Shown: positions 35,501 to 46,532 of the stretch, piece by piece | How positions within the stretch are numbered: the stretch's first letter is position 1 | How the letters are laid out: each line of letters opens with the position of its first letter | Assembly (NCBI GenBank): GCA_964247055.1 | Contig: OZ176056.1 | Span: 1,302,001-1,366,000, forward strand | Source: Paragordius varius | Lineage: Eukaryota; Nematomorpha | DNA: 64,000 bases | Reading direction: 5' to 3' | Notes under the pieces: model-generated | Told to the model about the DNA's origin: nothing | Seen by the model: the letters and a program-made list of their open reading frames with translations, nothing else | Databases searched by the model: none | Program-made: the position numbers and the translations under genes

Positions 35501-38500
35501 GAAGATGTTATAGGAATCTAATGAAAATTCATCAACGAATTTATTATTAATTTTGCTGATGCATCATAATATTCAAAAAAACTCAATTTGCTTTTACATT
35601 TTTTATATTTATAAGATTTTATACTGATATTTTTCCGTGCTTAGAATTTTAGTGAATAAAAGTTTGAAAATCATAGCGATATGTTTAAAATAAATCCAGT
35701 GATATGAAATTGACATTAATTATAGTAATATTAAAATTCTTAGATATATGAAAGGTCCAACAAAACAAGCCCAATTTCCAAAGGTCGGACTCAAGTATGA
35801 AAATATATTTAACATAAAAAGGATTCTGTCATTTATGGAAAAAAACTTTTAGCTGCCTCTCCTGGTTTACTATTTTTACTCATAATTCATTTATTTTATA
35901 CATCTTATTTGGGACAGTTTGGACAAATAATTAGTCCTAATGGCATTTATTGTCAACATTTACATGATTTTTAATTGAAAAAAATTTAAAATTAAAGGAT
36001 TTTATCAATAAAAATTAAAAAAGTACATTTACATTTTAAGATATAATAAAATCACCTACTTTTGACTCACAATTTAATATAAGAATGGGTAAAAAACAGG
36101 GGTAACTAATACAAATGGCTTCATGGAACACATTTTCGACTTACAGTCATGTATCCTTTATTTTATTAAAAAATTATTTTTTTTCGTTAAATGGGTATAA
36201 ACATTTGTTAAAGAATGGAAAAAACAAAAGCTCTATGGTAATTCTTATACTTTTTGATGAATATGATATTGTTAATACCATAGAGCTCTTTTTTTCCATT
36301 CTTTACCAAATTTATACCAATTTAACGAAAAAAAATAAATTTTCGATAAAATAAAGGGAACATGACTGTAATCGCATTCTTAATATATAATTATTCACCA
36401 ATTTAGCAAAACATATCCAGAAAATTTGAATAAAATAAATATCAACATTTAAAAATTTTATGGCCATATTTTACCATTTATTATATTTCATATTTAATTG
36501 ATATTAATTCACAAAATATTTTGAAGGACGGTGTAGGATACCCCTGTTAAAACATTATTTTAAGGACATCATTTTTAAGCTAAAAAAGTTTAATTAAACC
36601 AGTTATTTAAAAAATTTTATGTAAATATCGAAGAGTTTTATCTTAAAAATTTATTTACCAATTTAATTTTATCATTGATTTAAATTAGTTATTGCAGCGA
36701 TCGGAATTGGTACGATAAATATTTGTCTTTTCTATCAATCTTTCAATTATATTTGTTTATAAACTTCTTAGGTGCTCTAACTCCGCAAGGTAATTCTTTA
36801 TAATTGCTTTATATCAAACAAAAAAGTTAGTTATTTTCAACCGATGAAATTAATAATAAAAAATATAGAAATAATTAAATTAAATTATATTTTTTTCAAT
36901 ATTTGGTAATTTATTGATATATAGTAAGTTTTTTATTTCTAAATCGATTAATTTTCAGAATTACTTTAAATTTGTTTTAAAGTTATATTTTGGACAAAAA
37001 TTTTTTAACTAATATTACACTGGACTTTTTTTAACTGCCATTCTTGTAAATTTAAAATTTATTCACTTAAGTACATAATTGGTATATCTGAAAAGAAAAT
37101 TGGTCTAGCATGCAAGATTTTTTTATATTAGAGTTTATCGATAATTTTTGGCCCCGATTTAACATTAAACTCGAAATTTCGAAAATTAAAACTTTTAGAT
37201 ATGAAGCCATGTATTTTATATCATTCGAAAGAGCGCAAATAACTGCATCTTCATTTAAATCAATCGGATGTAAAAGTTATTTGGATTTAAATGATCGAAA
37301 TTTTCAATCCTTAAATAAGTCAAGAATTTTCACAGACAAACTAATTTGAAAATCATATAAATTATTTTAATATAATTATTAGGGTTTATTAGTATTTTAA
37401 AAAAAAATGTTTGAAAAATCTTTTGGTTTGCTTTTAATAAAAATTATTATTATCATAAATATTTTACCTAGTGGAGACATAAATGCATAGTTATAAATGT
37501 ATATTTATTACATAATGGCTATAAAAAATCAAAAATACCTTAAACTTTGTTTTTATCTTTAAAATTTCGAAATTCAGTCTCGTAAAGAAAATAAATTAAT
37601 ATTGATGAGATGGTACTTTTTAAAAAACAAAAAACTTAAAAATGGCCGTTTTGAGTGACATAGCAATAAAAAATATTTTAATCAAAAAATTCTTGTGTTA
37701 TCTTTTTTGGACATTCATCACCATCTAAACAAAGTTTGAGCTATTTTCATCCATTAGTTTTAAAAATATAATAATTAAAAAAATGCTCTCGCTTCGCGTG
37801 TTTGTCGCTCTTTGTGTCCAATATTAACTGTCGATGTAATACATATTAGTATGCATTTTATAGAGTTTTTATTACTCTTTCGAATGATTATTACAAATGG
37901 GCATTACTTGTATATTTTCAAAGAAAAACATTTTTCAGTAAAATTTTTATAAAGAGGTCGCATAATCAAAAAATCAAATTATACAAAATTCTTCCATCGA
38001 AATATAATTTTTATTTCAGGTTTACTGTTAAAATGATACTAAATATCAGAAAATGCAAAAAATCTAGTGGCAGAAAAATTTGTTGTCCGGTGTTATTAAT
38101 GGTAAATGGTGATTTATTAGGCTCAGCAACATGTAATTCTTATGGTTAAATTTACCAATTTAATAAAATATAAATAAAATATTTTTTATTAAGTTATATT
38201 ATTTAATATTTTTAGTGGCAGGTAAACGTTAATGATTAATTTTATATTGCAAATATTTTAATATTTCAATTTAAATACTGATGTTCAGGACAACCGCAAC
38301 CGCAATTTAATATGGAATTTATTATTTATTCAACGTAAAATGTATTTTTTTCAGTCTCTAATCATAGTAAAATAAATAAATTACCTTAATGCAAAAAACG
38401 GAAAAACTCAAAGAAAGATTTCTTACTATAAAAGACAACTCTTTCTTAAAATGTTGACATTTTATAAAGTCAACTCAGCCTTTCGTTTACAAAATGAAAA

Positions 38501-41500
38501 ATTGAGATTTAAATTGTATGATAAAAATATGAAAAAATGGGGAAAAATTAAGACAAAAGAATGATTGACAATGTGAGAAAACTTTTTTGGTACGTTTTGT
38601 CCGTATAGTTTCACAGAATTATATCTTACAACAATAAAGAACATGTTTTGATTCAAAAAGGTTAACGGATTTGACCTTTTTAAGATATAAATTTATAAAA
38701 TTAGCTAGTATGATTATATTTAGTGTAAATATTTGATCCTAACTACCTATTTTATATTCAAAATTATTGCCAGGATCTTTTGTTTGATGCAGTAAAAATA
38801 TGTAAATAATGTTTTAATCCAGTCATTACTTATTTTTTTGAGTCGCATTTAAAATTGCTTCATTTAAACTTATATATTAAGAGTAAAGTGAATATTGATA
38901 TTATACGGACCAAACGTAAAAATATAAAGACAAAATTTTTATTTCAAAAGACAACCATATTTTTTAAAACCATAAATTTATCCTATAAAAATCATTTAAT
39001 TCCAATAAAATACATAATTAATTAACACTTCGATTCAATTTGGGGTATCTAAATACCCCAGACCAAATTAAATTTAAAATTTAAAAAAAAACTACTGAAG
39101 GAAACGGTCCTAATTTAAATTTATGCTTCTATCCCGATAAAAATTATATAAATAAGCTAAAATATCTCAATAAAATTTTGTTTTGAAAAAAAAGTTCCAT
39201 GTCAAACCACTTGGACGCCATTTTTATTTTAAAAATTTTTTGCAAAATATCGTGTTCATGTATTTTTCAAGGTATAGCTAAAGCTATTTTTTTATTTAAA
39301 TCACATTTAACACTGATATAAATTAAAACAGTGGTTTATTTTGTATTATTTTTCAATTTAGCCAATGCACATATGTCACGTTGACTAATTTTTTACCTTT
39401 GAGTTTTTCCTTAAAATAAGTAATATCAAGTATTTTTGAAAAATGTTCTTTATGTATTCCGGTTTATAAATGTTATGTAAGTGCAAAATTTTGCCATGGT
39501 TTCTAATCCTTTCATAATTTTAAAATTATTTAAATTTAAACAGGCCTGGGGTATCCAACTACCCCAATTTGAATCGAAGGACTAAAATGAATGTGTTGTA
39601 TCCAAGTGTTAATTGTGTTTTCATTATACATCTCTATTACATTCTTTAAAGTTTGAAACAAGGAATTATACAGAAAAACTGAAATTATACGGACAAAATG
39701 TAAAAATATAAAGACAAATATTTTTTTTAAAAACAACCATACTTTTTTAAATCGAAATTTTGCCATATAAATTATTTACTTACAAAATATAAAATGTGTG
39801 ATTGATTGTGTTATCAATATATTTATATAACCTATTTTGCAATTTTTAACAATTATTAAAATCTTAAATATAAAATTTATAAAGTGTGGCTGTCTTTTAT
39901 AAAAAATATTTGTCTTTATATTTTTAGGTTTTGTCCGTGTAATTTCAATTTTTACTGTATTTAAATAAATTTAGATTTAAAAAGTATGGTTATCATTTAG
40001 AAAGAAAATATTTGTCTTTATATAATTACAATTTGTCCGTCTAATTTCAATTTTTACTGTATATTTAACATTCTAAACCGACAACTTTCCCAAGAAATTT
40101 GATAATAAATAAAAAAATACAGATTTATGTGCAAGAACTGTAAAATATCAAAAATATATCTTTAATTTTTAAAGGTTTAAAATAATTTCATTTTAATTGA
40201 TTTTATTGCTTTTTTCAAAGAGTTAACTAAAAATTGGAAAAATATATAAAATTTTAATATATTTTCTTTCATTACGAACAGAGTTTTGATAAGTTATTCA
40301 CCTAATATAACCATAAAAACATAAACTTTAGCCTTGTGATTTAATTTTTGTATGATTTTGCATTTTATTTTAGTATTTTATTTAAATAAGTTTTTTTTAC
40401 TAATTTTTTTAAAAAACGGTCACTTCAAAGATAATTTTTAATATTTTTAAATTATATAAAAATATAAATAACAATACATATTTTTAAACATTTAGCCACT
40501 GTACTCACAGGTAATACTCAAATATATTTTTACAATTAAAAATGTTGTAGATGGAGGTATATAATTTGATCAAAAAATTTTATGTTATGATAAAAATTGA
40601 TTATCAAATTAACCATATATTATCAAAAACTTTGTTTTATTTGGTTTTTTTTCTAAATTTTATTTATTTTGGAATAGTTGAAATCACTGAAGCAGCTAAA
40701 TTGGTTGAAACAATTCCTAATACTGGTAATAATATACAAATATAATTAAATATTTTTATATTTTTGTTTTGTAATTTCTATTTTTTAATATTACAATAAG
40801 TTAACATACTGCAAATCATATAAAATTATTTAATTGATATATTTACTTCGCTAAACTATTTCAAACCAATTAAAATCTATTTTGGAAATTTTTATATGTT
40901 TATTTAAAATAAATCTAATAATCAAGAAAATGGAGGCGAATTGGCTCAGTTAGAACCAGGTAATGACAAGTTAGTGTTAATTTTTGGTGGCAATTAACAA
41001 ATTTTAAAATTTGTTCAAATACCGTTGTTTTTAGAAACAATTTTACTTTTTATAAGTGTATTATACCCTACCTAAGCATTTTTGGTTTGTTCAAAAATTA
41101 AAAAAACATATTTAACTAAAACCAAATATTTAATCTTTATCAGGGCCCAGTGTGGATCCACCATTAACTGAAGGTATAATATATAATTCGGCTGTATCTA
41201 TTTATACATTATTTTATGGTAATATAAATGAGAGAGTTAAGAAATACTTGAAAAATAAAAATTAGCCTGTGCTTTTTATACTTTTTATCTGAAAACATGT
41301 ATTCTTTAGGTTCTGATAATACCATATCTGAAATTACCCCACAAAGCACATCAGGTTTTAATTAAAATACTAGCTAAATATTTTTATGATATGAATATTA
41401 TTTTTTCCAATTATATTTTAAACAGAGGCCACAGAACCCCAACCTGGACCATCTGGCCTTCAAAGAAGTAGATTTTTATAAAAAAAATTATTTTAGATAA

Positions 41501-42082
41501 TATGACCTTAGCCGTGCCCGCTTTTAAAATTTTGAAAATATCATATGTTATGGTGGATGTACATTTATGTTTAAAATAAATTTTTAGATAAAAAATTTGC
41601 AGTATTAATTTAATTAATATTACGTTTATTAATGTTTTATAATTTTTTTTAAATAATTTTAAAAAGCAAACTTTTTTAGCACATATATATTTTTTGTTAC
41701 CAAAGTTTTTTAACATATAAGCAGTTTAACCCTAAGTAGGCTAAATATTATATCAATTATGAAATGTATGAGTCCATATCACATTTATATAACATATACC
41801 AAATTATAAAAATGGATGTTCAAAAAGACTGACAATTTTTTAACCTTTTAATTAATATGCAAACAAAATAGACACCTCGTAGATGTATGACAGTTTACAA
41901 AACCATATTTTACATAAAAGTTGAAAAATAATCATGAAATATTAATTTTGGCTAATTTATATTATCTTTGTAAAGATTAAAGCATAAACTTAGAGGTCAG
42001 TTGACCGATATTTAAAATTTTAGGCCGAAATTAAGTTAGTTCTTAAGATTCTATTTTAATTTTACTGATTCCAGTTCTATTG

Positions 42083-42116
<34 letters not shown>

Positions 42117-45100
42117 CCATAAATTTAGGCTCTGATGTAGTTGACAATGATTTAAGCGGTATAATTTACATTTTAATTCAAAAAAGAAATATTAATATTT
42201 CAAAAGCCGATTTTTCCAAATAATGAAAAAATTGTTTAAATTTAGAGATTATTTTATATGTATTAAGTAATCAGACTTCATTTTTTGTTTGGTTAATTTA
42301 TAAAATAAATTTCAAAAAATAAAATTGGATATTCAGCACTTTAACATAAGTGAAGTAATTATATAGAGTCATTTGATATCGTAAATTCCCTTTAGTTAAG
42401 CTTAATATATTTAGAAAAGATAGATATTAACCAAAAAACTTTTCATTCCAACAAAATAACACATAAAATACCGCTATCAAATATTTCAGATCGGAAAAAT
42501 TTGACTTAAATACGATTAAGGTAGAATTCAATTTATAATTTGTTTCTCATATCAATTAGAACTTCAACCAAGTAAACTATTTATAATATTTACATAAGGC
42601 AAAAGATTCAAAACTAGCCATGCCAGAATCGTTCAAGGTAAAATCCAAAAAAATAATATTTTTTAATTTTTTTTTGAAAATTTTTTTTATATCATTTCAC
42701 ATTTAAAGGCCGGCAAATATTGGAGCGTATGTGTTTTAAATTTGATTTTCTTACATATTAAATATTTGAAGTTAATTGTGCAATTTTCGAAAACCATTTT
42801 TACAAATATTAATACATCTTTTATTTTAATTATATATGAACCATATATAGATGTCGAGAATTTAAACACTGGTATTTAGTTATTTATTGATATATTAATT
42901 ATATTTATATTATGATTTTTTTTAAAAATTATTTTTTAAATTCGCAGAAGGATCTAATCTTATGGAAGGTGATATGTCTTTAGTTAATTTTAAAATCTAC
43001 AATTGATATAGGGAAAAAATTAAAATTATAAAAGACAAAACATAGCGCTTCGAACCAGACCGACAAAAGTGTTACTTATGTCAGAATTATATTGGTTAGA
43101 ATGTAATCGGGTTGTAAAAAATTATAATCTAAAAACCGAAATGGCTTTTAAATTTAGTTAACTAGACTGAGTCCTTAAAAGTCATGGTGGATTAGGAACC
43201 GTTTTATAGCATTTAAACCGATCTCTTAGATTACAACTGACTTTTTATACATTGGCTTTAATAGAATATAATATTTTTAAAATTTATTGCAAGAATCATG
43301 ATAGAAAATACAAATTTAATGTATAATTTATTCATTCCACATTCTATGAATTATTTAGTTTTATTGAATTGCAATGAGCAATTTATTAAAGTACTTCTTA
43401 AATCAAATATTAAATTTGTCTAGAAATGTAGTTTAAACACCCAATCTACTAAAAACTTGAGTCGCTTATATGGTCATTATATTGTTTGGCAATTTTAATA
43501 AATCAGTCAGCTTCATATTTTCCCACTTTTTCTTATAGGCGTAGTTTGTGAATTTATACCTCTTGTACGCTTTTAAGAGACTTATGCATTTGTATAAAAC
43601 CAATAGATTAATTAACACCGCAGTCCTAAAAGTGCTTTTTACGGCCCGTTAAAATTTGTACTTATTTGAAATACAAATATCAGGTGCAAATCATAAAATT
43701 TTTATCAGTAAATGGATAGGCCAGTTCCCTAATGCAAAAATAAAAAATAGAATGTTTTGGGTTTTAAACTCTTTTATCTAAAATGCAAAACACTATTAAC
43801 CATATTTGTAGTTTAAGAAACTCCAAAATTCACTCACTGAATTTTTAGATCACTTTTACTATAATAATAGGAGTTTAAAACTTTATAGTAGCTAGTATAT
43901 TTTAATTTTTTTAAATATAATTTGATTTTCAAAAATCCCCTCTAATTATTATTATACCATTTTCAGTCAAAATCAATTTGACCAAATGTAACATTTTTAG
44001 TCTATCAACAATTTTACCAAACACAACATTTTTTCAACTAAAAGAAACATTTTTAATTTCGTTTGGAAGGAAAATGTTGCGTTTGGTTAAAAAATGTTGT
44101 TTTTGACTGAAAAATGGTTTATAGAATTATATGTAAGACGGAATAACTTAAAAAAGATTTTTTATGATTATATGATGTATTTTTCCCAAGAACTACTGAA
44201 GACTCTAAAGTTATATTATCAAATGTTACCGCTTTTAACCCAATGACCTCTTATTTTTAATCAAAATGGCTTTGTGTTACAATATACTCTTCAATACAAT
44301 CCAGGGTCTAATCTTAATTACATCATTTTATGTTTTATTTTGTAGCAATTTTAATTTTTATTTAAATATTTTTTATTAAAATTATCCATATATATCATTA
44401 GAATCAAAAAACCTTTTGGAGGAAACGCGAAATATTAGTAATATTTATATTGTTTCATATAAGTAGCATACATTTTAAAATATTTTATTTCGTGATTAGG
44501 TCCACATAATATAAGTAATTATGGCAATATTTATTCTTTGATAATATAATTTTAAATAAAACAAAAAATTTGGGAGAGATCGGGCTAAAATTGGTAATTT
44601 TTACAATTTATTAAATATAAAAGCTTTACTAACAATAATTTTCTAATCGACGATATTATTATAATAATAAAAATGATTTATATAATCATTTTTGTGTATT
44701 AATTGTCGACATTAGTATGAAATCACCTAAATTATTTATAACAATATACTTAATTAAAATATTTTTAGCTGAAAAATTAAAATCAGTTTTTAAAATATTT
44801 AAGCCATTAATGACTTTCCAACCGCTTATATAGGATTAAAATTGTTAAATATTTTTTTAAAAAATGAAAGTTTTTTACTTTCCAAGTACTCTTTAATATA
44901 GAGCCTATAAGTTAGATTACATTTTTGTGTTTTGTTAATTCAATATTTATGTAATCTATTTTATAGATGGCATGAAAATATCCATAAAATGTATGCCTTA
45001 TAAAAAATTGAAAAATTTTCAACTAAATTAATAAATTATATATATATTAAATTTAGCATTGAAAGAGCATATTAGCAGTATATTTTTTGCATGGCTAATT

Positions 45101-45143
45101 TTGTTACAGACTTTAAAATATAAAAATAATATTTTTGGCTTTA

Positions 45144-45188
<45 letters not shown>

Positions 45189-46532
45189 TATGATGGACAC
45201 TATTCAAGGTGAAATAAAGCTTTCTTTTTAACAAACCAAAAATTTCCAAAAAAGTGTCATTTAGGCTTTAAATAATATTTTTATATGAAAATTAATTATT
45301 AGCTTTCTATTTTATTATTTATCAGTTTAGTAATTACAGTAAAAAATGGAATTACACGGTCAAAACGTACATATTTTTTCTAAAAAACAACCATACTATA
45401 AAATCTTATTTTTTTTATTTTTAAGTCATCTTATGAATATTGGAAAAACAATCAATTTTATATTTTACAGTGGTAAATAAATATTTTATATAAGAAAAAT
45501 CAAGGTATTAATAAGTATGGTTGTATTTTGAAATAACATTTAGTCTGTATAATTCAATTTTTACTGTATTAAAAGTTAATCACAATATAGGGATATTTAT
45601 AGTTTTAATTTGAAAGAACATCCACGAAATTTTTCATTAATACAAAAAAAATTAATTGGGTTTAATAAAAAAATACTTTAAAAATTTGGTTTTAATTTAT
45701 AAAAAGCAACAAATTTTTATCCATTTAACAACAAAGGATCCTTATATAGCGGGCTTCATTTTTTCATAATTATGCTATCTTAAATTAGATTTAATCGACA
45801 AAGCAAATGAAAGTAAATAATTTTAATATAATTATTATTAATTATTAAATAAAATTGAAAAAAATATATTATCAAAAAACTTGACAAATTACATAATTAA
45901 TTAAATAATTTTATCTTTTAAAATATTATTAATTAAAATATATTTAAAAATCTGGTTATATGGCATAATTTTAATTATTAATTTTATTTTTTTAGGTGTC
46001 ATGATTCCACAAGCAGAAGTTGAAAGTAATATATTTATTATAAAATTTTTAAAAATAATTTGATTTTTTTTATTTATTTTTATTAAAATTTATTATATCA
46101 GTTGTAATATAAGCTAATTATAATCCTGTCATACATAATGTAAAAATCACTAAATAAAATACGGAATAGAAAATTTGAAACCCATGTATAAATTGACTGT
46201 AAAATTGTATGTACAATTTATTTCCTATGATAAAGAAAAAAATATTTATTTAATATTAATTATGAGTTCTTTATTTTATTTGTTATTCATTATACTCGAT
46301 AATAATCAATATAAATTCTAATTTGGCAAAATAAACTATTTTTTTATGATAATCCTAGATGCATTAGGCTTAGAGGATCCTGATATATCAAAAGGTATAT
46401 ATAGATAACAATAAACTATAACACACAGTATTAAACACTATCAATATATATTTTATCATACTGTATATAAAATTCCTAATTTTAGAAGTTTTGGAAGAAG
46501 CCATTAGAAATCTAAAGCCGGCGCCTGAATAA
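31316..46532 (+). CDS. Micro-exon gene, copy B, secreted peptide
   Basis: Function unknown. Exons: 31316-31385, 34043-34086, 34706-34724, 36698-36709, 36772-36789, 38121-38144, 38216-38221, 38355-38366, 40496-40510, 40551-40556, 40678-40725, 40927-40959, 41144-41173, 41310-41354, 41426-41467, 42599-42637, 42948-42968, 44967-44990, 45188-45208, 45996-46025, 46359-46394, 46486-46532. They sum to 642 bases: 213 codons plus TAA, with no stop at any junction. Except for the complementary 44+19 pair, all internal exons are multiples of three cut after codon base 1. Exon 1 is a signal peptide; the rest is Glu/Thr/Pro/Ser-rich, probably disordered. This is the architecture of trematode MEGs, whose exon skipping makes variant secreted peptides. 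The chain was built by eye; the 6- and 12-base exons are the least certain. Confidence 0.7.
32029..32074. mobile_element. Relic end of CACCCT-repeat MITE
   Basis: One end only: GAGGGTGAATTTAAATG and a second worn copy, ending ATGGTAT like the other family members. Confidence 0.45.
33275..33567. mobile_element. CACCCT-repeat MITE in micro-exon gene intron
   Basis: Ends TACCATTTACTAATCCAATT and GGGTGAATTTGAACTGTAAA, with two to four tandem CACCCT or GGGTGA motif copies at each end. About 290 bases, no open frame. Confidence 0.75.
34043..34086 (+). CDS. Micro-exon, 44 bases, copy B
   Basis: Encodes DSNETQLMDKYYYEQ after a strong acceptor (CTGTTTTTTTCAG); donor CAG|GTCTCG. Phase 1 in, phase 0 out, so it needs the 19-base partner at 34706. 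Confidence 0.55.
34126..34659. mobile_element. Nested Tc1/mariner-type MITEs
   Basis: A complete element lies at about 34181-34463 (left TACAATAAAAATTGATATTA, right ATTTCATTTTACTGT). It sits between an outer left end at 34126 (TACAGTAAAAAATT) and an outer right end finishing at 34659 (CCGATTTTTACTGTA). The order fits one family member inserted into another. Confidence 0.55.
34706..34724 (+). CDS. Micro-exon, 19 bases, copy B
   Basis: Encodes SGPGGT. Acceptor ATTCTTTTTTAG, donor A|GTAAAA. Phase 0 in, phase 1 out: it restores the phase-1 rule broken by the preceding exon. Confidence 0.5.
34775..34958. mobile_element. Near-perfect palindromic MITE, 184 bases
   Basis: About 70-base arms (CAGTATCATATTAATGGTTG against CAACCATTAATGCATACTG) contain GGCAATTTGCCAC and GGAAAACAG-type matches around a short loop. 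The transcript would fold into one long hairpin. No other copy seen in the window. Confidence 0.8.
34965..35060. mobile_element. Half of a CACCCT-repeat MITE
   Basis: Left end only (ACATTTCAAATTCACCATTA, then two more motif copies and AAATTATGTGTTTTCGAACT). It touches the palindromic element at 34775-34958, which may have landed beside or within it. Confidence 0.6.
36143..36369. mobile_element. Palindromic fold-back element, 227 bases
   Basis: Long arms: ACAGTCATGTATCCTTTATT against AAATAAAGGGAACATGACTG, with inner matches TTTTTTTTCGTTAAAT and AGCTCTATGGTA. The centre is near 36256. A weaker GAATG pairing outside suggests the arms once reached further. Confidence 0.8.
36698..36709 (+). CDS. 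Micro-exon, 12 bases, copy B
   Basis: Encodes IGI plus split codons. Acceptor TAGTTATTGCAG, donor G|GTACGA. Only 62 bases of intron separate it from the next exon. Confidence 0.4.
36772..36789 (+). CDS. Micro-exon, 18 bases, copy B
   Basis: Encodes GALTPQ with the split first codon. Acceptor AAACTTCTTAG, donor G|GTAATT. Confidence 0.5.
36790..38120. other. Intron of micro-exon gene, no repeat recognised
   Basis: A 79-codon open frame at 37110-37349 lies here, but its composition matches the background and it has no family I recognise. Otherwise I see nothing. Confidence 0.45.
38121..38144 (+). CDS. Micro-exon, 24 bases, copy B
   Basis: Encodes GSATCNSY. Acceptor GATTTATTAG, donor G|GTTAAA. 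It holds the only Cys of the predicted mature peptide. Confidence 0.5.
38216..38221 (+). CDS. Possible 6-base micro-exon, copy B
   Basis: TTTAATATTTTTAG, then TGGCAG, then GTAAAC. Phase 1 on both sides; adds Val-Ala. Six bases is at the lower limit seen for such exons elsewhere. Confidence 0.35.
38355..38366 (+). CDS. Possible 12-base micro-exon, copy B
   Basis: Encodes SNH plus split codons. Acceptor GTATTTTTTTCAG is strong; donor A|GTAAAA. Confidence 0.4.
38888..39020. mobile_element. Left half of a Tc1/mariner-type MITE
   Basis: Reads GATATTATACGGACCAAACG and then AAAGACAA and GACAACCATATT as in full members. The right half is missing or displaced; the element at 39021-39613 may interrupt it. 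Confidence 0.5.
39021..39613. mobile_element. Inverted-repeat element with GGGGTA ends
   Basis: The left end ATTAACACTTCGATTCAATT then TGGGGTATCTAAATACCCC pairs with the right end ACCCCAATTTGAATCGAAGG and AAGTGTTAAT. Arms about 40 bases, body about 590 bases, no open frame. A different family from the others here. Confidence 0.6.
39669..39959. mobile_element. Tc1/mariner-type MITE, best copy
   Basis: Arms of about 85 bases: TACAGAAAAACTGAAATTAT and ACGGACAAAATGTAAAAATA at left, mirrored by TTTTGTCCGTGTAATTTCAA and TTTTTACTGTA at right. A stray right end of the same family follows at 39975-40060. Confidence 0.75.
40496..40510 (+). CDS. Micro-exon, 15 bases, copy B
   Basis: Encodes TVLT plus split codons. 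Acceptor AAACATTTAG, donor G|GTAATA. Confidence 0.45.
40551..40556 (+). CDS. Possible 6-base micro-exon, copy B
   Basis: AATGTTGTAG, then ATGGAG, then GTATAT. Phase 1 on both sides; adds Asp-Gly. The intron before it would be only 40 bases. Confidence 0.35.
40678..40725 (+). CDS. Micro-exon, 48 bases, copy B
   Basis: Encodes VEITEAAKLVETIPNT. Acceptor TTTTGGAATAG, donor G|GTAATA. The longest internal exon of the gene. Confidence 0.6.
40927..40959 (+). CDS. Micro-exon, 33 bases, copy B
   Basis: Encodes ENGGELAQLEP. Acceptor AATAATCAAG, donor G|GTAATG. Confidence 0.6.
41144..41173 (+). CDS. Micro-exon, 30 bases, copy B
   Basis: Encodes GPSVDPPLTE. Acceptor ATCTTTATCAG, donor G|GTATAA. Confidence 0.65.
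41310..41354 (+). CDS. Micro-exon, 45 bases, copy B
   Basis: Encodes GSDNTISEITPQSTS. Acceptor TATTCTTTAG, donor G|GTTTTA. It is the last exon before homology with copy A begins. Confidence 0.65.
41426..41467 (+). CDS. Micro-exon, 42 bases, copy B
   Basis: Encodes EATEPQPGPSGLQR. Acceptor TTTTAAACAG, donor A|GTAGAT. First exon shared with copy A (476-517). Confidence 0.65.
42599..42637 (+). CDS. Micro-exon, 39 bases, copy B
   Basis: Encodes KRFKTSHARIVQ plus split codons; identical to copy A 1638-1676. Confidence 0.6.
42948..42968 (+). CDS. Micro-exon, 21 bases, copy B
   Basis: Encodes GSNLME plus split codons; identical to copy A 1987-2007. Confidence 0.6.
43539..43547 (+). CDS. Possible 9-base micro-exon, copy B
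   Basis: Counterpart of 2579-2587, with Val in place of Leu. Strong acceptor, weak donor; optional in the model. Confidence 0.25.
43955..44122. mobile_element. Palindromic MITE-like element, copy B
   Basis: Same insertion as 2997-3158, with the same inverted ends; it predates the duplication. Confidence 0.7.
44967..44990 (+). CDS. Micro-exon, 24 bases, copy B
   Basis: Encodes GMKISIK plus split codons; identical to copy A 4007-4030. Donor T|GTATGC. Confidence 0.5.
45149..45187. repeat. TA microsatellite, copy B
   Basis: Long TA run immediately before the MMDTIQ micro-exon; it provides that exon's splice acceptor. The copy A run at 4180-4192 is much shorter. Confidence 0.8.
45188..45208 (+). 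CDS. Micro-exon, 21 bases, copy B
   Basis: Encodes MMDTIQ plus split codons; its acceptor is the end of a long TA tract. Identical to copy A 4193-4213. Confidence 0.55.
45335..45568. mobile_element. Tc1/mariner-type MITE, copy B
   Basis: Counterpart of 4341-4555: TACAGTAAAAAATGGAATTA at left, TTCAATTTTTACTGTA at right. Confidence 0.65.
45996..46025 (+). CDS. Micro-exon, 30 bases, variable, copy B
   Basis: Encodes GVMIPQAEVE against GAMFPDAGVE in copy A. Acceptor ATTTTTTTAG, donor A|GTAATA. Confidence 0.65.
46359..46394 (+). CDS. Micro-exon, 36 bases, copy B
   Basis: Encodes ALGLEDPDISK plus split codons. Donor G|GTATAT. Identical to copy A. Confidence 0.65.
46486..46532 (+). CDS. Last exon with stop, copy B
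   Basis: Encodes EVLEEAIRNLKPAPE and TAA at 46530-46532. AATAAA follows at 46626. Six bases longer than the copy A exon. Confidence 0.65.

Noticed and set aside
37110-37349. 79-codon open frame
   Set aside because: Composition like the AT-rich background, no recognisable motif or splice context, inside a long intron of the micro-exon gene.
38295-38340. Possible exon GQPQPQFNMEF after GATGTTCAG
   Set aside because: The only donor in range leaves phase 2, which breaks the phase-1 rule and does not join 38355.
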